NCBI GenBank assembly: GCA_030762935.1
Contig: CM060888.1
Coordinates: 115,021,468-115,085,467, forward strand
Source of the DNA: Hymenopus coronatus
Taxonomy: Eukaryota > Arthropoda > Insecta > Mantodea > Hymenopodidae
Length of the DNA: 64,000 bases
Direction of reading: 5' to 3'
The notes under the pieces are model-generated. The model was not told the DNA's origin and did no database searches. It saw only the letters and a list, made by a program, of their open reading frames with translations. Each line of letters starts with the position of its first letter. The stretch's first letter is position 1. Made by a program: the position numbers and the translations under genes. Shown piece after piece: positions 57,375 to 64,000 of this stretch.

Positions 57375-57600
57375 CCCCTTTAACCTGCTAGGACGACGGA
57401 TGTCGGACGATGAATAAATGGATGAAATCGTCGAAAATATACCCAGATGATCGCGGGGTCCATAGAGCTTAAAGATTCGACATTCGTCTTCTCACAGTAA
57501 AGGAAAACTCCGGAATAGAAAACGTGATCCGGCCTCACTCATTCTAACCGAGATTCAAACTCGGAACCTCTTGAATTGAGGCAGACTTGCACACAAAGCA
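57375..57600 (-). repeat. tRNA-derived SINE, family 1, copy 3 (inverted, decayed)
   Basis: In reverse complement: TGCCTCAATTCAAGAGGTTC and CGAGTTTGAATCTCGG (B box), TTTCCTTTACTGTGAGAAGA, CGAATGTCGAATCTTTAAGC, TCTATGGACCCCGCGATCAT and AGCAGGTTAAAGG. Order is as in copies at 13484 and 40599. The A-box part is lost. Confidence 0.78.
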
Positions 57601-57606
57601 TAAATA

Positions 57607-57611
57607 TTATT

Positions 57612-57649
<38 letters not shown>

Positions 57650-57650
57650 G
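57607..57650. repeat. (AAT)n microsatellite
   Basis: About 14 uninterrupted AAT units beside the SINE head. Confidence 0.95.
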
Positions 57651-58090
57651 CATAACAACTTCATGTCCCTTACTATGAGCCCAAGGGCTCCTTGGGACCT
57701 TGTTCAAAAAAAAAAAACCTTCAAGGATACCTATCGGATTTCAGCTCATGACATGAATATAAACAGCCATGCTTTAGAGAATACCACTAAGCGAAAATAA
57801 CCATTAAATTAATACACTACATGACAATGGCTAGTATCAATTACTGTGTTAAAAATTGTTTAAAAATTGAGAGATAATTCTTTAAGATCTGTTTTTATCG
57901 CAAGGATCTCAAACAATGTGTTGTGGGTTCGTCTTTTCCGGATGTCAAACATATTGTAACAAATTTCTTTATTGTCTCAAAACTTATTTATAAATAAAGT
58001 CTCAACTCCACTGTTGCAAACAATTTACTCGACTAGCAGTTTTCGGCTACTCGCCATCCATGGCTCGCGCACCACTCTGACACTCTAGTC

Positions 58091-60426
58091 CAGTGTTTCC
58101 CAACTTTTTGAAGTTCACGGCACCCTTGGAAATAACATTAAACACCAGGGGCACCCTTCCTTGAATTAAAAGAAAATTAAGCTTAATATGTTAATTTATT
58201 GAAATATTATATAATAATAACGTACATCATAACATAATACAGTAAACTTTACTACAATCACTGAGTAAAAATACATCAATAAATTTTGTTCGATTAATGA
58301 TTAATGTGAAACTTGTGATTGATGCTTAGAGCACAGATATGTGATGTCGGGTCTTACAGTTGACAGTGAAACACGCAAATCATCCTCAAGGTTATTCAGT
58401 CTATTTCTTGCTTTGCATTTTATTGTCACCATAGCAGAGAAGGCTTGCTCGCATAGATAGGATGTTGAAAAGGGCAAAAGTGCGTTAATTGCTTTCTTCA
58501 TTAGGTTATGGTATTCCCCTCTCCGTTGAAGCCAAAAACTAGCCACCGACGCCTCACTCTTGGTGAACTTACCTTTGACTGTGGAATCAGCGCAAAGATC
58601 AATAAATTCATCTCGTTCGCAAGCAGTGAAATCTATTTCCTCTGCACTATCTACGAAATCAAATGGTGAGACAACCCAGTCGAGATCCGTAGTGGAAATA
58701 GTTGGAAAGTACGCATCTATTGCATCTTGCAATCTTGATAAGTGATCACAGATGCGGTCTTTCAGTTTACTCAGATCTTTATCTCCTGCCACATTAAGAA
58801 GAGATGGAAAGTTCGACAAATCTCCTTTTTGAACTGCAGACTTTCAAGAACTAAGTTTTCTTTTAAAACCTTTCATTTTATTGGTTGAGGATATTATTGT
58901 TTCATGTCGACCCTGCATCGAAACATTCAGTTCATTCAGCTTATGAAAAATATCTGCCAGATACGACAGTTCAAAACACCAAGAATCACTTAGTAAGAGC
59001 TCATGAAATGTGTCTTGACTTTTATCCTTAAAATTTTTTTTAGCTGTTCTTTAAGTTCGAGAAACCGGTTCAATACACGACCCCGCGAAAACCACCTTAC
59101 TTCTGTGTGAAGTAACAAAGAGGTATGAGCTGCATCCGTTGCGCGACATAACTGTTCAAAAATTCTGCACTTTAAAGGTCGAGACTTCATATAGTTCACC
59201 ATTTTCACAACTTGGTTAAACACTTCAGCAAAATCTTCATTACACGCTTTCACGACTAATGCCTCTCTATGCAGAAAACAATGAGTTAGTTATAATAATG
59301 GATGGATTTTCACTGAGAGCTCTGGCAGTAAAACCTTTAATTTTCCCAGACATAGATGGTGCACTATCTGTACATATACCACAACAGTCTTTCCATGAAA
59401 GATCATGGTCATTGAGATAGGAATTAATAGAAACGAAAATATCATGGCCTGTGGTTGTAGTCTCCAGCGGTCTACAGAACAGAAACTGTTCACTAATATC
59501 TTTTTCATCAATATATTTGATGAAACCATTGTGTTGTTGGACAGAGGAACTTTCGAAATTTGATTAGCTGCTCCTTCGCTAAGTATTGTTGAAACTATAA
59601 CTTGACATGCAGGGCCAATGATTTCCTCTCCAAGAGTATGAGGTTTCTTTTTTTTTTAGCTATCAGTTCTGCTACTTTAAATGAGGCTTCAAGAGCAGTA
59701 TCACCTATGGTCATTCGCACAGCTGTTTTCTTCTCCCCTTCTAATATATGTGAAAAATACATTGCACTTTTCTGTGACACACTAGGATGCTTTGTTGTAA
59801 GATGCCGCTTCAGTTTGCTAGGTACCATGGCCTCGTTGCTAAGTGTTTCGCCACAAACTAAACACACAGGGATAGGGTTTTCCTCGTTGTTATTCCACTT
59901 AAATCCATACGCTAAGTAACTGTCCTGATATGTTCTTTTCTTTCGTTTGTCTTCTTTATGTGGTGAATTCGACGGTCCGGGAGAAACTGTAAGATTTTGG
60001 CTTCTTAAAGCAAGCAGTAGGAGCCGACTGTTCACTTTCACTGTCCTGGCGTTTACGTTTAACAATGAACTTATCCATAGCTAAACACTGTGAATCAACG
60101 CGAGGAAGACAACTGAAAGCGCCAAGCGGCGTACACTTTTATATATTCATCTGTCGAAGTCTCGGGAATGTTCGTGAGGAAGCGAGTAGTGTCGGGAATG
60201 TTCGGCAGGGTATAGCTGTAATGCCATCTGTGGGATACTAGTATAACTGAATTATTGAAATGAATCGACCACTATCACCATCTGCCGTGCGTGAGAATAA
60301 ACGATTTGCCTTATTTTATTTCAAGACCTTACAAGACTTAAGGCTTCAGAAGAAGGTATTTATTTTGTTTATCTCAATATCTCGCGGCACCCTAGAGTGC
60401 CGGGGCACACCGGTTGGGAACCGTTG
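58091..60426 (-). mobile_element. hAT element with perfect 8-bp target duplication
   Basis: CTCTAGTC occurs at 58083-58090 and again at 60427-60434, directly bordering the element. The ends are imperfect inverted repeats: CAGTGTTTCCCAACTTTTTG on the left and, in reverse complement, CAACGGTTCCCAACCGGTG on the right, both of the common CAGxGGTTCCCAACC hAT form. At 2,336 bp it is full length and encodes a complete but frameshifted transposase on the minus strand. It inserted into an LTR. Confidence 0.95.
58301..60065 (-). pseudogene. hAT transposase (BED finger, ZBED5/FAM200-like), frameshifted
   Basis: N-terminal segment 59595-60065: basic region, then SYLAYGFKWNNNEENPIP, VCLVCGETLSNEAMVPSKLK and RHLTTKHPS, a BED-type zinc finger (CxxC...H...H). 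Middle pieces in shifting frames: RPLETTTTGHDIF, SWKDCCGICTDSAPSMSGK (catalytic region), HCFLHREALVVK, then 58990-59253 with FNQVVKMVNYMKSRPL and LLLHTEVRWFSRGRVLNRF. C-terminal segment 58301-58819 ends with FWLQRRGEYHNLMKKAINAL and LPFSTSYLCEQAFSAMVTIK, the hAT dimerisation domain. Domain order is complete; at least three frame breaks between 58820 and 59600 silence it. Relatives of this group have been domesticated in vertebrates, but here the termini are intact, so this is a transposon. Confidence 0.9.
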
Positions 60427-60652
60427 CTCTAGTCACTCACGACTCAGTACAATTCACAACAACACTGCACTGCAATTCTTCCTCCTTTTATAGCTAGAAA
60501 ATAATGTCATAGAGCTTTCTGTAAGCCGAGAAGCTTCGAGAGTTGCGTTCCAATTATCGTCGTCGCTCTTCCTGTTGTTTACGCATCCAATACGATGACG
60601 CACATATCAAAGCGAAAGAGCAGCCCAGTCGCACACGGACAGCAATGTCACA

Positions 60653-61188
60653 CTATGAACACATGTGATCTTTTTTGAGAACATTTTAATACGGAAATAG
60701 AATATTTTATCAAATAATTAGGAAACAACCTTAACACTAAAGACTTAACGACTTAATAAGACGGTAACAAAATTATCTAAAAAAAAAAAAAAAAACTAAA
60801 AAAAAACATGTTATATAAAGATTTGATACAAAATTCACTGCAAAAATGCCCTTATTTCCATTTTATACATTTAGTTTACATATTACATTTAAAATATGAT
60901 AGCTTACCTTTGATAATTCAAATTTGCATTTAAACTAACATTTGTTGATATTACATAAGCATTTTTCGTTTCACTGTTTTGAAATAATTATGACAACAGA
61001 CATTTGTAAAGCTCATTTAACAAAATCTTCCAGCACCTTGGCATCTTTTGTCGTTTTTGCCGGTTCAAATTCCGCCATGACATTGAATTTTTCAGTCTGA
61101 CTCCACCTATCCAACTCATGTACTACACACGGTTTCTGGGAGAAAAAAAAAATTAAAATTATGACAATGCTTCTCTGTGTTCTAGATA
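60653..61188. other. AT-rich non-coding DNA
   Basis: No gene or repeat recognised; an A-rich tract lies at about 60779-60806. Confidence 0.45.
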
Positions 61189-62437
61189 GAGGCGTTCGAT
61201 AAGTCCTTAAGACAATTCAAGAAATTACACTCATAGCATCGAAAAAAGTTTGTATTTAATAACCGGCGTCTCTTAGTAGATGACTGTTCAAGTTTCAGCT
61301 ATATTCATCACGTGGTTTTGTTACCATAGATTATTGAATCAACAATCCTGTGCTTATTTAGAAAGATGGGGAAAACGCGTTTCGTGCAGTGATTAAACAC
61401 TTCTATTTAAAAGAATTAACACCGAAAGAGATAAAATCCGAGTTGGATGAAGTTCGTGGCACATCTACTGCGTTTGCAACAATGTGGATAAATGAATTTA
61501 AACGTGGCCGTACATCTACAAATGATTAATATCGTTCCGGGTGTCCAGGAGAAATGACTTCCTCCGAAAATCCAGGATATAGTTTTGTATGATAGACGAA
61601 TCAAAGTTCGCGAAATAGTTGGGGCCACAAGCATATGACAGGGTAGTGTTCTCAATTTTGCACTAAAATTAAGTCTGACAAAGGTCTCGCCAAATGGGTG
61701 CCGCGTTTACTCTCAATGGAGAATAAAGCAATCGTGAGAACGATTCGGAAGCTGGTTTGGCATTTTCCGTCGCAATCCTGACAACTTTTTGCATCGATAG
61801 ATAGCTGTGGATGGAACATGGATACACTATTACACTCCATAGATAAAAGTACAGACAAAATAATGGGGTTTTAAAGGCGAACTGGCTCCGAAGAAGGCAA
61901 ATGTAATGAAATCTACAGACGTGATGGCCTCGGTTTTTTGGGATGCACATGAAATCATCTGCATGGATTACTTGCAGAAAGGAAGAACGATAAATGGAGA
62001 GTATTGTGTATCGCTATTGCATCAGTTGGACGGAAAAATCGAGAAAAAAGAACGCCATAATCTGGCAAAGAAAAAAGTTCTGTTTCATCAACACAATGCA
62101 AGGGTGCACACTTGTGCAGTATCGAGGGCGAAAGTTGTAGCAATAAGGTTCATATTACTACAATATCCACCGTATTCATCAGATTTGGCCCCCAGTGACT
62201 TTGTTTTATTTCCAAACTAGATTTGTGGTTCGGCGAAAAACGATTCACGTCTAAAAGGTCATCTCCCAAACAGATGCCTATTTCAAAATCCTAATTTTTG
62301 GAAGGCTTAAAACTGTTGGAGATACGCGGGAAAAGGTGTGTCGAGCTAAAAAGAGCTTATGTTGAAAATTAAAAATAAATTTACCAAAAATAAATTGTTT
62401 TCTATCTTTATTCTAAGGACTTATTAAACGCCCCTCA
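61189..62437 (+). mobile_element. mariner element, older copy with recognisable termini
   Basis: Left end GAGGCGTTCGATAAGTCCTT beside TA (61187-61188). Right end in reverse complement GAGGGGCGTTTAATAAGTCC beside TA (62438-62439). About 1.25 kb, transposase on the plus strand with many breaks. Termini match at about 20 of 24 positions by eye. Confidence 0.88.
61365..62300 (+). pseudogene. mariner transposase of the 61-kb element, heavily mutated
   Basis: N-terminal scraps (FVQ.LNTSI, HRKR) are followed by frames reading DGTWIHYYTP (first catalytic D region), GFKGELAPKKANVMKST, DVMASVFWDAHEIICMDYLQ, KGRTINGEYCVSLLHQL, KKKVLFHQHNARVHTCAV (second catalytic D changed to H in HQHN) and YPPYSSDLAPSDFVLFPN (third D kept). 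The fragment 61906-62220 is open; the rest has numerous stops. The D-to-H change alone would abolish catalysis. Confidence 0.87.
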
Positions 62438-62572
62438 TAATAGGAATTGATGGAACCTACAGTGGGAGTTATTAGAGGTCGCTTTCCGAAATAATACTCT
62501 TGCGTTCAGTTTTCAGAAAATAGTATTCTCATACTCAGTAAAATCAGTACATGATTCTCACTTTCACCTTCG

Positions 62573-63505
62573 TGGAACTGATGTTCCATTCCCATGACTT
62601 TCTCTACACTTCTGTAACACACCTAAGATCGCGGGTTCAAACCCGGCGGAGGACGACGTATTTTTTCGGGTGTAAAAATCCTTAGTATGGCTTCCTTCGG
62701 AAGGGAAGTAGAGCTGTTGGTCCCATGTCGTAAATTTACGGCACATAAAAGAACCTCAAGCCTGATAGAGACGCCTCTGAGCAAAATTAAGCGGTTTTTC
62801 ACGCCAAGTATAGAATGGGACATCTGTTAAATAAATAAAGCCATTTCATTTCTGTAACACATTGTTGTTAAAATTGTATTGCCCTATCTACTTCATGCTA
62901 ATAGAGATAACGATTACTCCCTTATTAGAAGGAAAATAAGAGAATATACTAGACTAAAGCAATAGTTTTAAAAGCTGGTTGCTATATGATTGAATATTTG
63001 TCACTTTGCATGACCAAGAGTTGACAAATTCCCGTATGATAAAAGTGTAAGTATTTTAAAACTGAATCCAATAACAAGGAATATCTCGGAAATGGTCAAC
63101 CCCAAGAAAAATGTGTATGGTTTATTGTGTTTTAACGAGATTTGAGTTTTTGTGTAGTAATCTTTTTCTGTATCTTACGGTTTACCAGTTATGCAAAAGT
63201 CTTCTATTAGGGCTATTCTGAGAAAACCAATATTTTCGAAAAGTTTTCCATGTAAAGTGTAGTTTGGGGTGGGGTATTTTCTTCATAATTTCGTGTCAAA
63301 TCCTTGAAATATAGTTAACTTAAATAGCAAGTTTGTTATTTTATCGTGTTTTCGTTTTTGAGTTATCGTTTTCATAGACACACACGCAGTGACCATTTTC
63401 TAGAAATGCTTTGTTTTACACAGGTGATCCTAAAACGTAAAAATACGTATATATACACGTATAAAATCGTGGTATCGAATTTTTAGATGCAGTGCAATAC
63501 CTTCT
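62573..63505 (+). repeat. Family R copy H, interrupted by a SINE
   Basis: 5' end ACTGATGTTCCATTCCCATG with ACTTTCTCTACACTTCTGTA. After the SINE it resumes TTCTGTAACACATTGTTG and runs through AAGAGTTGACAAATTCCCGT, ATTGTGTTTTAACGAGAT, GTTCCATGTAAAGTGTAGTT, CAAGTTTGTTATTTTATCG, TTTTGAGTTATCG and TGCAGTGCAATACCTTCTCT, ending near 63505. The terminal palindrome is cut. Confidence 0.86.
62622..62849 (+). repeat. SINE family 2 copy nested in family R copy H
   Basis: 5'-truncated before the B box (GCGGGTTCAAACCCGG present). Then GTATTTTTTCGGGTGTAAAA, GGAAGGGAAGTAGAGC, CCCATGTCGTAAATTTACGG, CACATAAAAGAACC and GAATGGGACATCTG. Flanked by the 12-bp repeat TTCTGTAACACA (62610-62621 and 62850-62861). Confidence 0.9.
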
Positions 63506-63507
63506 CT

Positions 63508-63695
63508 TCTGAACTCAAGGTCGCAGTTCAAGCCCGGCCCAGGCCGATGGTTTCTTAGTATGCTTAAGGCGACAGCCCCATGTCAGTAGATTTACTAGCA
63601 TGTTAAAGAACTCCTGCGGCACGAAATTTCGGCACACTGGCGGCGCTGATATAATCCTGGCAATTAACAGCGTCGTTAACAAACAAAATAATTTT
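63508..63695 (+). repeat. tRNA-derived SINE, family 3, 5'-truncated
   Basis: AAGGTCGCAGTTCAAGCCCG contains a B box. GGCCGATGGTTTCTTAGTAT, GCGACAGCCCCATGTCAGTA, GATTTACTAGCATGTTAAAG and AACTCCTGCGGCACGAAATT follow. The central CCCATGTC-GTAGATTTAC-GCAxGTxAAAGAAC block is shared with family 2, although the 3' half (TTCGGCACACTGGCGGCGC) is different. Confidence 0.75.
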
Positions 63696-63696
63696 G

Positions 63697-63833
63697 ACCG
63701 TCTCCGTGGTTGAATGGTCAGCGAGCTAACTTATCATCCGGATGTCCCGGGTTCGATTCCCGGTTGGGGGATTTTTCTTTAATCAGAATTATTCCTATCC
63801 CCCATAGAGCCTGGAAGTAAGAATGTGAGTGAA

Positions 63834-63870
<37 letters not shown>

Positions 63871-63875
63871 AGTGA
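63697..63875 (+). repeat. SINE with well-preserved tRNA head, family 4
   Basis: CGTCTCCGTGGTTGAATGGT carries an A box (TGGTTGAATGG) and GGGTTCGATTCCCGG a canonical B box with a perfect T-arm stem. The first residues can partly pair with TTGGGGGA after the B box, like an acceptor stem. A body of about 75 bp ends in (GT)n. A free-standing tRNA gene is less likely because the acceptor stem is imperfect and a T-rich body continues. Confidence 0.65.
63841..63868. repeat. (GT)n microsatellite
   Basis: Fourteen perfect GT units at the 3' end of the SINE. Confidence 0.95.
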
Positions 63876-64000
63876 TACAAAAATTATTAACTTAATGTTC
63901 CAAATCTACAGTATACGAGTTGTTTCACAAGTCAAAACCCCCGATATGATCAATGAAAATAAGGGGGTCTAGCAATTAAAAAGAAAATAATAACTTTATA
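63876..64000. other. Non-coding right edge
   Basis: Nothing recognised before the window ends. Confidence 0.5.

Larger units (their letters stand above)
57955..60652 (-). mobile_element. Solo LTR, minus orientation, split by a hAT element
   Basis: Removing the hAT insertion leaves about 354 bp that reads on the minus strand TGTGACATTGCTGTCC ... CTATAAAAGGAGGAAG (TATA box) ... TGAGTCGTGAGTGACTAG (initiator region) ... AATAAAG (poly(A) signal) ... AATTTGTTACA. The ends form TGTGACA/TGTTACA, the short inverted repeat expected for an LTR. Flanking bases (ATAT left, CTAT right) are a possible imperfect 4-bp duplication. No internal retrotransposon sequence, primer-binding site or second LTR lies beside it, so it is called a solo LTR. 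The superfamily is not assignable. Confidence 0.72.

Noticed and set aside
57576..57800. 74-codon frame with an asparagine run
   Set aside because: The run is the (AAT)n microsatellite; flanks are SINE and AT-rich DNA.
63699..63771. Functional tRNA gene
   Set aside because: The A and B boxes are good but the acceptor stem pairs imperfectly and a SINE-like body with (GT)n continues.

Overview
The window looks like nuclear DNA of an arthropod, most likely an insect with a large, repeat-rich, AT-rich genome. It has one recognisable cellular gene, tafazzin, with GT-AG introns, and a dense mix of eukaryotic transposons: Jockey-type and I-type non-LTR elements, a Penelope-like element, mariner, Tigger/pogo, piggyBac, hAT and an LTR. 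There are also tRNA-derived SINEs. No operons, bacterial genes or CRISPR arrays are present. I cannot name the species or order from the sequence alone.

Layout. Positions 1-5335 are a degenerate 21-bp tandem array (about 250 units by length) that runs off the left edge. It abuts a 5'-truncated, frameshifted Jockey-like retrotransposon (5336-8421). A 5S-rRNA-like segment and a run ending in poly(A) follow (8422-9256). A candidate 2.0-kb hAT-type element (10106-12152) holds two inverted copies of a recurrent non-coding repeat of about 0.85 kb, called 'family R' here. From 12.2 to 29.5 kb the DNA is mostly unique AT-rich sequence with one SINE, one full family R copy and one DDE-transposase scrap.

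Tafazzin lies on the minus strand. The last coding exon is 29573-29974 and two upstream exons are 44269-44417 and 44497-44625; the N-terminal exon is not found. The two are separated by a 14.3-kb intron. That intron holds a mariner with intact terminal repeats (30978-32188), SINEs, a family R copy, and a piggyBac element between TTAA sites (35467-39253) that is itself interrupted by a Penelope-like element with a 12-bp target duplication. It also holds a hAT scrap and an I-type RNase H/3' end fragment.

Upstream of tafazzin, 44995-51915 is an almost gapless pile of elements: a DDE element with 110-bp inverted repeats, family R copy E, a Tigger/pogo derivative, a mariner, another DDE fragment, and family R copies F and G, each with a retroposon nested in it. 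A mariner remnant, a 66-bp minisatellite and a 160-bp tandem duplication follow. A CpG-dense block at about 55.56-56.05 kb is the best promoter-like candidate. The right end has a solo LTR split by a 2.3-kb hAT with a perfect 8-bp target duplication (57955-60652), a mariner (61189-62437), family R copy H with a nested SINE, and two more SINEs.

Apart from tafazzin, every coding-like segment I recognise is a decayed transposable element. No multi-gene pathway is visible. The most unusual structures are the 21-bp array, family R with its palindromic terminus and repeated SINE landings, the nested insertions with exact target duplications, and the divergently arranged Penelope-like element.
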